Shown: in pieces, positions 1 through 9,758 of the stretch
How positions within the stretch are numbered: position 1 is the first letter of the stretch
Layout: each line of letters begins with the position of its first letter
Assembly (NCBI RefSeq): GCF_030994125.1
Contig: NZ_CP099917.1
Coordinates: 3,518,001 to 3,582,000 of the forward strand
DNA: 64,000 nucleotides
DNA from: Pseudoalteromonas xiamenensis
GTDB taxonomy: Bacteria > Pseudomonadota > Gammaproteobacteria > Enterobacterales > Alteromonadaceae
Direction: 5' to 3'
Position numbers and translations under genes: made by a program
Notes under the pieces: generated by a model
Told to the model about the DNA's origin: nothing
The model's input: only the letters and a program-made list of their open reading frames with translations
The model's database searches: none

Positions 1-1
1 C

Positions 2-2122
2 GATACAGCTGATTTCGATGTAAAAATGCTGCGCAACGTACAAATTGCGCCAGATGGTAAAACGGCGGTGTTTGAAGCGTTGGGTTACTTATATGTACGT
101 GACTTAAAATCTGGGAAAGCAAATCGGTTGACTAAGCAAAGCGAACATTTTGAATTGTTCCCTCAGTTTTCTCGTGATGGTAAAAAGATTGTCTATGTAA
201 CTTGGGATGATAAAAACCAAGGGACTGTTCGCGTTATCTCTGCAAAAGGTGGCAAAAGTACCGTGTTGACCAGAGAACCTGGTAAATACGTTGAAACCAC
301 CTTTAGCCCAGATGGCAATAGCGTGGTTTACCGTAAAGTAAGAGGCTCTTCTATTTTGCCAAAAGATTGGTCATTGCATGAAGGGATCTATCAAGTGTCT
401 ATCAAAGGAGGGGAATCTACTCTTGTCACCAAAGAGGGCGTTCAGCCTCAATTTGGTGCTAGCAATGATAAATTATACTTGATGGACAGTTCACCCACGC
501 CCCAATTAAACGTGGTTGATTTAAAAGAAAAAACAACACATACGCTGTATAAATCTAAACATGCAACGGAATTTAGGGTTTCTCCAGATGGTAAGTACCT
601 TGCGTTTGCAGAACGATTTAAAGTCTTTGTAACGCCATTGGTTGAGCGTGGTAGTCCCATTGAAATTGGTCCTGATGACAAGCAAATTCCTGTCGAGCAA
701 CTCTCTGTTCGAGCAGGAGAGAGCCTGAGCTGGACTGCTTCATCGAATCAACTCTACTGGACGTTAGGACCGGAACTGTATCATGCTGATTTGAAAAATA
801 TCTTTGATATTAAAGCCGACGACAAAACCGACTTTAAAGTAGCCAACGGAACGAACATTGGGTTCAAGCAGAAGATGGATGAACCCAAAGGAATGATTGC
901 GTTGGTTGGCGCGAAAATCATCACGATGAACGGTGAGGAAGTCATCGAACAAGGTGTCATTATAACCGATGGAAAGCACATCAAGTCGGTTGGAAGTGTG
1001 ACTGACGTTAACATACCAAAAGACGCCAAAGTCATTGATGTTAAGGGTAAAACAATTATGCCTGGTATTGTTGATGCGCATGCTCACGGTGACCAAGGCA
1101 GTGATGAAATCATCCCCGAGCAAAATTGGAAAAACTTGGCTGGACTTGCGCTTGGTGTGACGACGATACACGACCCATCAAACGACACAAGTGAAGTCTT
1201 TACCGCAAGTGAAATGCAAAAATCAGGGTCGATTGTTGGGCCTCGAATTTTTTCGACAGGGACCATTTTGTACGGCGCGAATTTAGCCGGGTATACTTCT
1301 CAAGTTGATTCACTTGAAGACGCGATGTTCCACATTGAACGTTTACAAAAAGTCGGTGCATTTAGTGTAAAATCATACAATCAACCGCGCCGTGAACAAC
1401 GCCAGCAGATCGTTGAAGCTGGCCGCGAACTTGGCATGATGGTTGTACCGGAAGGAGGTTCTCTTCTTCAGCACAATTTAACCATGATTGTTGATGGCCA
1501 TACGGGAATTGAACACTCCATTCCACCGGCAAAAATTTATGATGATATTCGTCAGTTGTGGTCTCAATCCGATGTAGGTTATACACCAACGCTTGGTGTC
1601 GCTTATGGGGGTATTTGGGGTGAAAACTATTGGTACGACAAAACGGATGTTTGGAATCATCCGCGCTTAAGTAAATTTGTGCCAAAAAGCCAGTTGTTAC
1701 CAAGATCTATGCGTCGAGTTAAAGCGCCTGAACACCACTACAATCACTTTAACAGTGCGCGCATTGCGGCAGAGCTCCAAGATTTAGGTGTAACAGTGAA
1801 TTTAGGTGCACATGGTCAGCGTGAAGGGTTAGCGGCACATTGGGAAATCTGGATGTTCGCACAAGGCGGTATGACACCGCTTGAAGCAATCCGAGCAGCG
1901 ACGATTGACCCCGCAAAATATATCGGACTTGATAAGCACATTGGGTCGCTTGAGGCTGGAAAGCTGGCAGATTTGATTGTTATTGATGGTGATCCTCTGT
2001 CCAATATTCGAGATACGGACAAAGTCGAGTATACCATGCTAAATGGACGCTTGTTTGATGCCGCAACAATGAATGAAGTCGGCAAACCAGTGCGCGAAAA
2101 ATTGTATTTCGAGACGGAATAA
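2..2122 (+). CDS. Amidohydrolase with N-terminal TolB-like beta-propeller (5' partial)
   Basis: The frame is open from the first complete codon (position 2) to TAA at 2120-2122, so the start lies outside the window. The first ~290 visible residues carry repeated blade motifs (PDGKTAVF, SRDGKKIVY, SPDGNSVVY, SPDGKYLAF), typical of a WD40/TolB-type propeller. From about residue 300 an amidohydrolase domain follows, with the metal-binding motif VDAHAH near base 1075, later His residues (GAHGQ, EHS) and the closing GSLEAGKLADLIVIDGDPL typical of imidazolonepropionase/dihydroorotase-like enzymes. In this family the barrel hydrolyses C-N bonds with bound metal; the substrate cannot be told. Proteins of this fusion type are often exported, but the N-terminus is not visible. 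It is followed by a strong bidirectional terminator. Family assignment is firm, substrate unknown. Confidence 0.88.
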   Translation, partial: DTADFDVKMLRNVQIAPDGKTAVFEALGYLYVRDLKSGKANRLTKQSEHFELFPQFSRDGKKIVYVTWDDKNQGTVRVISAKGGKSTVLTREPGKYVETTFSPDGNSVVYRKVRGSSILPKDWSLHEGIYQVSIKGGESTLVTKEGVQPQFGASNDKLYLMDSSPTPQLNVVDLKEKTTHTLYKSKHATEFRVSPDGKYLAFAERFKVFVTPLVERGSPIEIGPDDKQIPVEQLSVRAGESLSWTASSNQLYWTLGPELYHADLKNIFDIKADDKTDFKVANGTNIGFKQKMDEPKGMIALVGAKIITMNGEEVIEQGVIITDGKHIKSVGSVTDVNIPKDAKVIDVKGKTIMPGIVDAHAHGDQGSDEIIPEQNWKNLAGLALGVTTIHDPSNDTSEVFTASEMQKSGSIVGPRIFSTGTILYGANLAGYTSQVDSLEDAMFHIERLQKVGAFSVKSYNQPRREQRQQIVEAGRELGMMVVPEGGSLLQHNLTMIVDGHTGIEHSIPPAKIYDDIRQLWSQSDVGYTPTLGVAYGGIWGENYWYDKTDVWNHPRLSKFVPKSQLLPRSMRRVKAPEHHYNHFNSARIAAELQDLGVTVNLGAHGQREGLAAHWEIWMFAQGGMTPLEAIRAATIDPAKYIGLDKHIGSLEAGKLADLIVIDGDPLSNIRDTDKVEYTMLNGRLFDAATMNEVGKPVREKLYFETE

Positions 2123-2203
2123 ACCAGTCAGTTTGATGATTTAAATGAAAGAATAGGGTGGTTGAAAACACGCTATTCTTTTATGACATGTCGTTCAGAC
2201 ATT

Positions 2204-2232
2204 AAAAAAGCCGCGATTAAAGCGGCTTTTTT
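2204..2232. terminator. Bidirectional Rho-independent terminator
   Basis: The hairpin AAAAAAGCCGC-GATTAAA-GCGGCTTTTTT has an 11-bp stem with A and T runs on its two sides. It sits between the convergent amidohydrolase gene and the small Lys/Ala-rich gene and can serve both strands. Confidence 0.9.
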
Positions 2233-2247
2233 AATGAGATTACTATC

Positions 2248-2616
2248 TTATACAACACCACGTGGCAAACGACAATCGTGGTCTTTACGAGCAAGGATAG
2301 CAATCCATAACTCTTCAGCTTTATCGCCATCTTCGTTTGCTTTAATTACGGTGAAAGAACCTTTTTTAGCTGGTTTAGCTTCTGCTTTTTTCGTTGTTTT
2401 CGTTTTCTTAGCAGGGGCAGCTTTCTTTTCTGCAGCAGGTGCTGAACCAGAAGTTAATTCTTCAGTAAGAGCCGCAACTTCAGCTAAACGAATATTTTTG
2501 CCACCATCAACACTGAACCAGCCTGACTTAGCAACGATATCTGGCTTTTTGCCGTTTTTTGCTTCATAAGCCGCTTCGAAAGCGCTCAACACTTCAGTTT
2601 TGTCTAGTTTACTCAT
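2248..2616 (-). CDS. Small conserved hypothetical protein with Lys/Ala-rich linker
   Basis: I do not recognise a named function. The predicted 122-residue protein has an acidic N-terminal part (MSKLDKTEVLSAFEAAYEAK), a middle Ala/Lys/Pro-rich stretch (about residues 60-85, repeats like AKKTKTTKKAEAKPAKKG) and a C-terminal segment with EELWIAILARKDHDCRLP. No signal peptide or membrane segment is visible, so it is probably cytoplasmic. The start at 2616 is chosen because TAGGAACT lies just upstream; a longer reading to 2697 would add 27 residues without a good ribosome site. The basic low-complexity linker suggests contact with nucleic acid, but this is only inference. It stands alone, convergent with the amidohydrolase and sharing its terminator. 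Confidence 0.7.
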   Translation of the reverse strand: MSKLDKTEVLSAFEAAYEAKNGKKPDIVAKSGWFSVDGGKNIRLAEVAALTEELTSGSAPAAEKKAAPAKKTKTTKKAEAKPAKKGSFTVIKANEDGDKAEELWIAILARKDHDCRLPRGVV

Positions 2617-2763
2617 GCTAGTTCCTAGTCTTCTGTACGCGAAATCGCGGGATTGAGAATAAACACTATTTATACCTAGTTTTACACCAATTTTCAATTT
2701 TTTGCGTAATATTACTCAATTAGCGTAGAAAATGGTTCGTAAAACGTCGAGTTTTACACAATA

Positions 2764-3528
2764 TTACATCGCTTCCGGATCCACAAATCGAACGATTCCG
2801 AGCCATGTAAGTCCTATCCACTCATGAATGTGCGTTGTAACAATCTTCAGCACTTCCGCATTGGCGATGAACATTTTGTAGTCAGCCCACATAGATAGGC
2901 TGGCGAATTCGGTAGGGGCGGCGATCGTTTCCACGCCTTGTTTAGCAAATAAGTCTTGTGCTCTTTTCATATGACTTACGCTTGTTACAAGCACAACATG
3001 GCGGTCAACGAGTTTCGGCGCCAATAGTTTTGCTTCTTCGGCTGTATCTTTGGCCAATGGGTTTTGCGAAATACGTGATTTCGATACACCCATTGATACA
3101 GCAACCTTGGTCATCAAACTACTGTTTGTCACTTTTCCAATACCGGCACCACTGACTATCAGCTTCGCATCAGGGTAAAGATTTAAGATGCGGATCCCTT
3201 CAACGATTCGACTTAATGCACAGCCACCCAATTGGCTATTTGGCGGTACTTTAGGATTTGAACGGACATCACAACCAAGGACGACGATTTGATCGATCTC
3301 AGGGTGCTTTTTATTGTTGAAAGCAACATAGTGTCCTTCAAGCGGTGCCACTATAAATTGGGCAAACCAAGGTGAGCTAATCAACCAAAGTGAAATCACG
3401 CATAAGAGTGACATAGACCAAAGCACTTTTCGCGTTTTGTTGCTCAACAACAGCAATATGAACAGGGTGATGAGTAAAAAGGGCAGCGGCATAAGCGAGC
3501 TGCCAATGATTTTCTTTAATTCAAACAT
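2764..3528 (-). CDS. elyC: ElyC/YdcF-type DUF218 envelope protein
   Basis: This is a 254-residue protein with two N-terminal membrane segments (about residues 12-30 and 36-54) followed by a DUF218 domain. The domain shows IDQIVVLGCDVRSN, then CALSRIVEGIRIL, DAKLIVSGAG, DTAEEAKLL and VVLVTSVSHMKRA, the usual order of conserved blocks. Length and layout match E. coli ElyC (YcbC, about 259 aa), an inner-membrane factor for envelope and peptidoglycan biogenesis at low temperature; SanA and YdcF are shorter relatives. Its catalytic role is not settled in the family. It stands downstream of metR on the same strand but separated by about 50 bases. The family is clear; the choice of ElyC over a general YdcF-like protein rests on the two TM segments and length. 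Confidence 0.78.
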   Translation of the reverse strand: MFELKKIIGSSLMPLPFLLITLFILLLLSNKTRKVLWSMSLLCVISLWLISSPWFAQFIVAPLEGHYVAFNNKKHPEIDQIVVLGCDVRSNPKVPPNSQLGGCALSRIVEGIRILNLYPDAKLIVSGAGIGKVTNSSLMTKVAVSMGVSKSRISQNPLAKDTAEEAKLLAPKLVDRHVVLVTSVSHMKRAQDLFAKQGVETIAAPTEFASLSMWADYKMFIANAEVLKIVTTHIHEWIGLTWLGIVRFVDPEAM

Positions 3529-3580
3529 AGACGTCTAGTTACAAGTATCCTTTGATTGAAGAGTCTAACGTTTTGAGTCT

Positions 3581-4468
3581 TTATCTGCTATTGGTTTGTT
3601 TGCAAGTGGTTAAAAAATGACGATAAACAGGGTTATCTTTCATTGACTTTTTCATTGCAAGATACATTGGACGAGAAAGACCTAGCGCGCCAAGAGGAAT
3701 TGATTTAATTAACCCTTGGCTTTCATAGGGGGTGACTAACCAATCTGGTAAAGCAGCAACACCCATACCTGCACTGACCAATTGGAATATAAGTAGACCT
3801 TGGTCAACCGTTTTCAACGTTCCATCAAAACGCGCATTCTGAATGAAATGTTTAAAAATATCTTGGCGCTCTCTTGGGATCGGGTATGAAATAATGGTTT
3901 CATCTTTCAAGTCCAAGGCCGTAACGTACGCTTTCTTCGCTAACTCATGGTCCGGCGCTACAATCAATTTGAGTTTGAAATCAAATAAATGAGCATATTC
4001 TAGATGCTCCGGTTCGCGCATGTCAGAGGTTAAGACTAAATCAAGTTCATCGTTCATGAGCTCTGGTATAGCGTCATAGCTGAAGCCTCGCTCATAATCG
4101 ACTTTAATATCAGGCCAAAAATTATTGAACTCGCGAATGGTGGGCAATAGCCAGTGGAAACAGGCGTGGCACTCCACACTTAATCTCAATTGAGAAATTG
4201 GTTGATTGAGACTTTCTTTCAAGCGACATTTGGTTGCCTCTATCTTTGGCAAAATCTCATTCGCTAGCTCAAGTAAAAGCATACCCTGCGGCGTAAATCG
4301 GACTGGCTGAGTTTTCCGTTCGAACAGTTGGCAGTCCAACTTGTTTTCGAGGTCTTTTATTTGATGAGAGAGGGCGGATTGCGTTAAGTACAATTCGCGC
4401 GCGGTGTTAACCAAAGAACCCGTTTCTTTGAGTGTTGAAATTGTCTTAAGGTGCTTTACATCAATCAT
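3581..4468 (-). CDS. metR: LysR-type transcriptional activator MetR
   Basis: This 295-residue LysR-family protein has an N-terminal winged helix-turn-helix (about residues 1-60, TISTLKETGSLVNTARELYL followed by TQSALSHQIKDLE) and a C-terminal periplasmic-binding-protein-like effector domain (about 90-290). MetR activates metE and other methionine genes with homocysteine as coactivator. The assignment is strengthened by position: the gene is divergent from metE, the classical metR-metE arrangement, and the effector domain has the HACFHWLLPTIREF block seen in MetR proteins. It probably represses itself from the same intergenic region, which also holds MetJ-like boxes. Confidence 0.93.
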   Translation of the reverse strand: MIDVKHLKTISTLKETGSLVNTARELYLTQSALSHQIKDLENKLDCQLFERKTQPVRFTPQGMLLLELANEILPKIEATKCRLKESLNQPISQLRLSVECHACFHWLLPTIREFNNFWPDIKVDYERGFSYDAIPELMNDELDLVLTSDMREPEHLEYAHLFDFKLKLIVAPDHELAKKAYVTALDLKDETIISYPIPRERQDIFKHFIQNARFDGTLKTVDQGLLIFQLVSAGMGVAALPDWLVTPYESQGLIKSIPLGALGLSRPMYLAMKKSMKDNPVYRHFLTTCKQTNSR

Positions 4469-4758
4469 CTTTAATAAATCTCATAAAAATAGTGAGCTCA
4501 GCTCAGGTTAAACACAGTCTACGCGCTTAAAACTTACGTTTCAATGTCTAGACGTCTAAAAAAAGAGGCTAAATTTACCTTGTTTTCACATTTCTACTAT
4601 AACATCAATAATGACAGCGTTGTCATTAAATATTTTAATTTTTTTGTAATTTACCCAAATTAGTTTTATTCAAGTTGTTACTGAGAAAGCATCAATTGTT
4701 GAATTCAATCAATAGTCGTATTTTTTGGACGTCTAAACATCTAAAAAGGAGCATTGAC
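4469..4758. promoter_or_regulatory. metR-metE divergent regulatory region
   Basis: This 290-bp AT-rich region contains three kinds of signal. Two MetJ-type boxes (consensus AGACGTCT) are present: a perfect one at 4550-4557 with a degenerate neighbour CAATGTCT at 4542-4549, and the tandem pair GGACGTCT/AAACATCT at 4727-4742, ending just before the metE ribosome site. A perfect-arm palindrome TGACA-GCGT-TGTCA lies at 4612-4625; its regulator is unknown. A weak MetR-like match (TGA-N7-TCA, 4682-4694) was seen but is poor. Repression by MetJ plus S-adenosylmethionine and activation by MetR is the expected control; no cobalamin riboswitch was noticed. Confidence 0.7.
4727..4742 (+). promoter_or_regulatory. 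Tandem MetJ (met box) operator before metE
   Basis: Two adjacent 8-mers, GGACGTCT and AAACATCT, match the met-box consensus AGACGTCT at 7/8 and 6/8 positions in the head-to-tail register that MetJ dimers need. They end four bases before AAGGAG of metE. A second, perfect AGACGTCT is at 4550-4557. Confidence 0.7.
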
Positions 4759-7044
4759 ATGGCATTGATTCACAATTTGGGCTTTCCTCGAATTGGTAAA
4801 CGGAGAGAATTGAAGTTTGCAATTGAGGCGTATTGGGAAGGAAAAATCTCTCAGCAAGCGTTGCTGGCAAAAGGGTGTGAAATCCGTAAAGAAAATTGGG
4901 CGTTGCAAGCACACAGTGGTATAGAACTATTACCTGTTGGTGATTTTGCATGGTATGACCATGTTTTAAATACGTCGTTAATGTTAGGTGTTATTCCTAG
5001 TCGACATAGGCAAGGAGTCGATGACGTAGATATCGATACACTATTTAGGATTGGACGAGGTCAAGCGCCTACGGGATGTGCTTGCACAGCAAGTGAAATG
5101 ACGAAATGGTTTAACACAAATTACCACTATATTGTGCCTGAGTTAGAGGAGCCGCAACGTTTTTCACCTGCCTGGACAGAGCTTTTTGAACACGTCCGGG
5201 AAGCGCAAGCGCTAGGGCATCAAATTAAGCCTGTACTTCTGGGGCCCGTGACCTTTTTGTATCTTGCAAAATGTGCTAATGCTGAGTTTGATAAACTAAA
5301 ACATTTAGACGCTATTCTTGCCATTTACCAATTGGTTTTATCCAAGCTTACAGAGCAAGGAGTTGAATGGGTGCAAATTGATGAGCCGATATTAGCGTTG
5401 GAGCTTAGTGAAGATTATCGGCAAGCGTTGAAAAATAGTTTTAATGCGTTGGGAAAGTTGAATATAAAGCTTCTTCTTGCAACGTATTTTGATAACGTGT
5501 CAGCGTATTTTGAAGACATTAGATCGTACCCTGTTCAAGGTGTGCATTTTGACCTTGTAAATAGCGACGTAGACGCCAATGGGCTGCACGCGCTCATTCG
5601 TGAAGATCAGGTACTGTCGCTTGGTGTGATAAATGGGCGAAATGTATGGCGTGCCGATTTAGAAGTGGTGTATGAGCAAGTAGCTGAAGTCGCACGACTT
5701 AGAGGAGACAATCTGTGGTTAGCGCCATCGTGTTCTTTACTCCATTCGCCTGTCGACTTAGATCAAGAAGAAACGCTGAGTGAGGACATTAAGTCTTGGC
5801 TCGCCTTTGCGAAACAAAAAGGACAAGAACTCGCGTTACTAAAAGAGGCACTTTTATCTGGGGACAAAACCACTCTCAAGGCGTATTCATCACCGGTGAA
5901 AGAGAGAGCAACGTCGAATGCAGTTAATAATGCAGAGGTTCAGGCAAGAGTGGCGGCCTTAACGGTTGACGACGGAAGACGTTTATCGCCATTTGAGCAA
6001 CGGATCGTCAAACAAAACAAGCATTTACGCTTACCACTATTGCCAACTACTACAATTGGTTCGTTTCCCCAAACGTTATCGATACGACAGGCTCGTCGCG
6101 ATCTTAAAGCTGGGCGTTTGGATGATATTGAATATCGAACACAAATGGAGGCGGAGATCCGTTATGTCGTAGAAGAGCAGGAGGCACTTGATATTGACGT
6201 TTTAGTTCATGGCGAAGCTGAGCGTAACGACATGGTTGAATACTTTGGCGAACAACTTGATGGCTTTGCATTTACGCAGTTTGGCTGGGTGCAAAGCTAT
6301 GGATCTCGATGTGTAAAACCGCCAATTATTTGGGGCGATGTGTCTAGACCAAATCCAATGACGATTGGATGGACAACCTACGCTCAGTCGCTTACCGCTA
6401 AGAAAATGAAAGGCATGCTGACAGGACCTGTGACCATTTTATTCTGGTCATTTGCCCGAGAAGACCTAGATAAATCTACGATAGCGAAGCAAATTGGTTT
6501 GGCGATAAGAGAGGAAGTGTTGGATTTGGAAAATGCGGGTATTGATATTATCCAAATTGATGAACCTGCATTTCGAGAAGGTATGCCACTAAAACGATCA
6601 CAATGGTCACATTATTTAGACTGGGCTGCATATGCTTTTAGAGTAAGTGCGAGTGGGGTTAAAGACCAAACTCAAATCCATACCCATATGTGCTATGCGG
6701 AATTTAATGACGTTATAGAAGCAATTGCTGATATGGACGCGGATGTGATTACTATAGAGACATCTCGTTCAAATATGGAGTTACTTAGCGCATTTGAATC
6801 ATTTGACTATCCAAACGACATTGGTCCCGGTGTTTATGACATTCATTCTCCCAATATTCCAGAAGTTGAATGGATTAAATCACTACTGAAAAAAGCGGCT
6901 CAAAAAATACCTGTAGAGCGTTTATGGGTGAATCCGGATTGCGGTTTAAAAACGCGAGCGTGGCACGAAACCCGCGAAGCTCTCAGGAATATGGTTAACG
7001 CAGCGAAGGCATTGCGCGAGGAGTTTAGTAAGACGCCACGTTAG
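4759..7044 (+). CDS. metE: Cobalamin-independent methionine synthase MetE
   Basis: This enzyme transfers the methyl group of 5-methyltetrahydropteroyl-triglutamate to homocysteine to give methionine in the cytoplasm. The start is ATG at 4759, seven bases after AAGGAG; the protein is 761 aa (E. coli 753). The N-terminal barrel begins [19 protein letters not shown], and the C-terminal catalytic barrel from about residue 430 has [25 protein letters not shown], and zinc ligands His643 and Cys645 (HMCYAEF) and Cys728 (NPDCGLKTR), in register with E. coli H641, C643 and C726. It is divergent from metR and preceded by met boxes. The frame is intact. An upstream reading to 4675 has no ribosome site and is rejected. 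Confidence 0.97.
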   Translation: MALIHNLGFPRIGKRRELKFAIEAYWEGKISQQALLAKGCEIRKENWALQAHSGIELLPVGDFAWYDHVLNTSLMLGVIPSRHRQGVDDVDIDTLFRIGRGQAPTGCACTASEMTKWFNTNYHYIVPELEEPQRFSPAWTELFEHVREAQALGHQIKPVLLGPVTFLYLAKCANAEFDKLKHLDAILAIYQLVLSKLTEQGVEWVQIDEPILALELSEDYRQALKNSFNALGKLNIKLLLATYFDNVSAYFEDIRSYPVQGVHFDLVNSDVDANGLHALIREDQVLSLGVINGRNVWRADLEVVYEQVAEVARLRGDNLWLAPSCSLLHSPVDLDQEETLSEDIKSWLAFAKQKGQELALLKEALLSGDKTTLKAYSSPVKERATSNAVNNAEVQARVAALTVDDGRRLSPFEQRIVKQNKHLRLPLLPTTTIGSFPQTLSIRQARRDLKAGRLDDIEYRTQMEAEIRYVVEEQEALDIDVLVHGEAERNDMVEYFGEQLDGFAFTQFGWVQSYGSRCVKPPIIWGDVSRPNPMTIGWTTYAQSLTAKKMKGMLTGPVTILFWSFAREDLDKSTIAKQIGLAIREEVLDLENAGIDIIQIDEPAFREGMPLKRSQWSHYLDWAAYAFRVSASGVKDQTQIHTHMCYAEFNDVIEAIADMDADVITIETSRSNMELLSAFESFDYPNDIGPGVYDIHSPNIPEVEWIKSLLKKAAQKIPVERLWVNPDCGLKTRAWHETREALRNMVNAAKALREEFSKTPR

Positions 7045-7071
7045 CAAAGCGCATAAGACGTTGTGAACAGC

Positions 7072-7097
7072 CACACTGCACGAATGGGGACAGTGTG
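7072..7097. other. Hairpin between convergent metE and GGDEF/EAL gene
   Basis: The inverted repeat CACACTG (7072-7078) / CAGTGTG (7091-7097) lies 28 bases after the metE stop. It lacks a T run, so it is only a possible weak transcription end or RNA-stabilising hairpin. Confidence 0.35.
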
Positions 7098-7132
7098 ACA
7101 AGTAGCCTAGTATTGCGAGCTTGGAACAAATA

Positions 7133-9572
7133 CTAAAGGTGTGCCTCTTCTTGATGTTCGTACTCTTGATAAAAACGATACGCGTCTTCTTTTGGTAGCG
7201 GCTTTGAGACGAGGTAACCTTGACCAAATTGGCAGCCTTTACGCTTTAACAGCGCCCACTGTTTCGGATTTTCGATACCTTCCGCTACCACGTCTAAATC
7301 AAGTGATCGTGCAAGCGATAGAATCGCATCGACCAACGGATTTGCTCGATTGGTTAATTGGTCGACAAAGCTCTTATCGATTTTAATAACGTGGATCGGT
7401 AACTGGTGTAAATACCCAAGCGCTGAATAACCTGTACCAAAATCGTCGAGGTAAAGCTTCACCCCCATAGGTTCTAAACCTTTGATAATTTTCGTGGCTA
7501 AACTCAGGTTTTCAATAAGGCCAGACTCGGTGATCTCTAAACTAAGGCTGCCCGCTTTCAAGTCGTAATCTTCGTAAAGTTGGTGAATGTATTTTACAAA
7601 GTCGAGACTGGCAAAGTGACGAGATGAGACATTTACCGTTACTCGAGTCAGCATGCCTTCACATTGCCATGCGTAAAGCTGCTTGGCGGCTAGGCGCAAA
7701 AGATGCAAATCAAGCTCCATGATCTGACCAGTTTGTTCTGCCACAGGAATAAATTCCATCGGTGACACAAGTCCATTTCTTGGATGATGCCAACGTACGA
7801 GGGCTTCAAAACTCATTACTTTAGGATTGTTGAGGCTGAAAATTGGTTGGTAATATAATTCAAACTCTTGATTTTTAATGCCTGTTTGAAGGTCATTTTC
7901 AATGTCCGCTTGACGTTTGAGCTTCTTACGCATGGCGTTATTGAAGTAACGAATTTGGCCTCGACCACTACTTTTTGCTTCGTACATTGCAGCGTCAGCT
8001 TGTTGCAGTAACTCGAGGGCTTTGTCATCGACATTATTCGTAAACGCAACACCAATGCTCGTGGACGCCTGCAACACATGACTCTCAATTTGTATTGGTT
8101 TAGAAAGCGCCAATATTATCCGTTCAATCGCGATGGCCACTTGTTGTTTACTGTTTACGTTTTCCATAAAAATCGCAAATTCATCACCACCAAGGCGCGC
8201 AAAGGTATCGGTTTTACGAATGCACGACTTAATTAAGCCACATATCGCGACTAAAAAACGATCGCCGACATCATGACCCAAAGAGTCATTGATACTCTTA
8301 AAGCGATCAAAATCCAGATAAAGTAATGCATGAAGTTGCTCAGATGCTTTCCTGTCGAGACATAAAATAGCGTGTTTCATGTGCTCGATTAGTAGATAAC
8401 GATTGGCAAGCCCGGTGAGTTCATCATGCAATGCTCGATGCTCCAAAGCGCGTCTAGAGAGCTGACGGTCAATTGCCATCGCGACTTGTCGGCTGATGTA
8501 GGTCAGTATGCTTTGATGATGTTCGTCATAGGTCGATTCACTGTGATAACTCTGTATAACGATGACACCTTTAACATTATCATTAACCTGAAAAGGGACA
8601 CCAAGCCACGACTTGGGCGCTCGTCCAACGAGTGTAAAGTCACCAGCTTCGATGTGTGCATGAAATTGTGCCTCGCTGCAAAGCAGGGATTGCCCCTTTG
8701 TTAACAAATAATACGACGCTGTGTTTTTTAGTTGATCCTTAGACACTCGGTGATGTGCGTCGCATTTGATGCCAGCTTCGACAAGAAAATCGATTTCTAA
8801 GGCATCTTGCGTGGTGTCGTATAGGCCGATAAAAAAGTTATCGGCGGGCAGTAACGCGCTTATTACTTGATAAATATCATCATAGAATTGGTCGAGCTTA
8901 CGCGAGCCATAGGTAACATTGGCAATTTTCAATAGAGACTGTTCTATTAATTGCGCTTCGTTTAGCTGCTTTACCGTTGCTTGAAGGTTTGCAAAGGTAC
9001 GCAGTTGATAGATTTTAGCGCTGAGTAAGTGCGCGACGGTCGATAAAATTTGAATGTGTGCTTCGGTAAAATAGTCTCGCTCAGGGTGTTCGCAATCGAT
9101 TACTCCTAGGGTTTCTGATTCGTAAACGAGAGGGACACATAGTTCCCGAAAGCGCCGGGCGAGAATCTGCGACATAGCGGGCTTCTTGAGACACATCACC
9201 GCTGACAAAAGGTTGTTGGCTAGTCGCAACAAACCCTGTTATCCCTTCAGAAATTGGGATTTGAGTCACTTCGATTTGATAGGGTGTATCGCTAAGTGCA
9301 CGTGTCGCATCGTTATCGCTTAAATGCATCGATGTGTCGTTTGGCATGGTATATCCAACGCCCATCGACGCGACTTCCTGCAGCATAGAGCCCGATTTAT
9401 CGGTTAAGTAAATAACGCAGTCAACGAAACCGAGTTTGCTAACGACTTCGCGTGTAACGTAATCAAAGAGTTCATCCAGTTGCGTGATGTGCAATAAACT
9501 CGATGAAAACTGATTGATGATAGCAAGCTGTTCCGTTTTCGATTCTAGTTTTATTTTTTTTTCAGAAAACAT
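7133..9572 (-). pseudogene. GAF-GAF-GGDEF-EAL cyclic-di-GMP enzyme, frameshifted
   Basis: Two overlapping minus-strand frames together make one protein of about 812 residues. The first (ATG at 9570-9572) encodes a GAF domain up to SQEARYVADSRPALS; the second resumes at ELCVPLVYESETLGVIDCEHP and continues through a second GAF-like domain, a GGDEF domain (GGDEF encoded by 8177-8191, intact) and an EAL domain (FEALVRWHHP near 7800; DDFGTGYSAL). The switch point is TCGGGAACT on the minus strand: one extra G (CCC at 9145-9147 on the plus strand) breaks RPALS-ELCVPL. With that base removed the gene would encode a cytosolic diguanylate cyclase/phosphodiesterase with two sensory GAF domains. It could be a sequencing error or a real lesion. 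A frame-two protein lacking most of GAF1 could still be made only if it had its own start, which I do not see well supported. No clear ribosome site precedes 9572. Confidence 0.85.
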
Positions 9573-9758
9573 AACAACACCGAAGATAGAGTGAGACGAT
9601 AAGTTAACTTACTTGTCACTAAAATGACAAATATTCTCTAGTTTTCCACGTAAAAAAATGTGTAAATTTCATGCTAGCGTTGTCATTTCCCCGTGTTGGG
9701 CTTTACACCTCAGTGGCAACTGCCTATGATCGTGCAAACTCACCGTTGGAAAAAGGCA

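Noticed and set aside
764..1171. Long minus-strand frames inside the amidohydrolase gene
   Set aside because: They are antisense shadows of a clear coding frame with family motifs.
2162..2569. A 135-codon plus-strand frame opposite the Lys/Ala-rich gene
   Set aside because: It runs through the bidirectional terminator and antisense to a gene with a good start and ribosome site; its composition mirrors the antisense Lys/Ala repeats.
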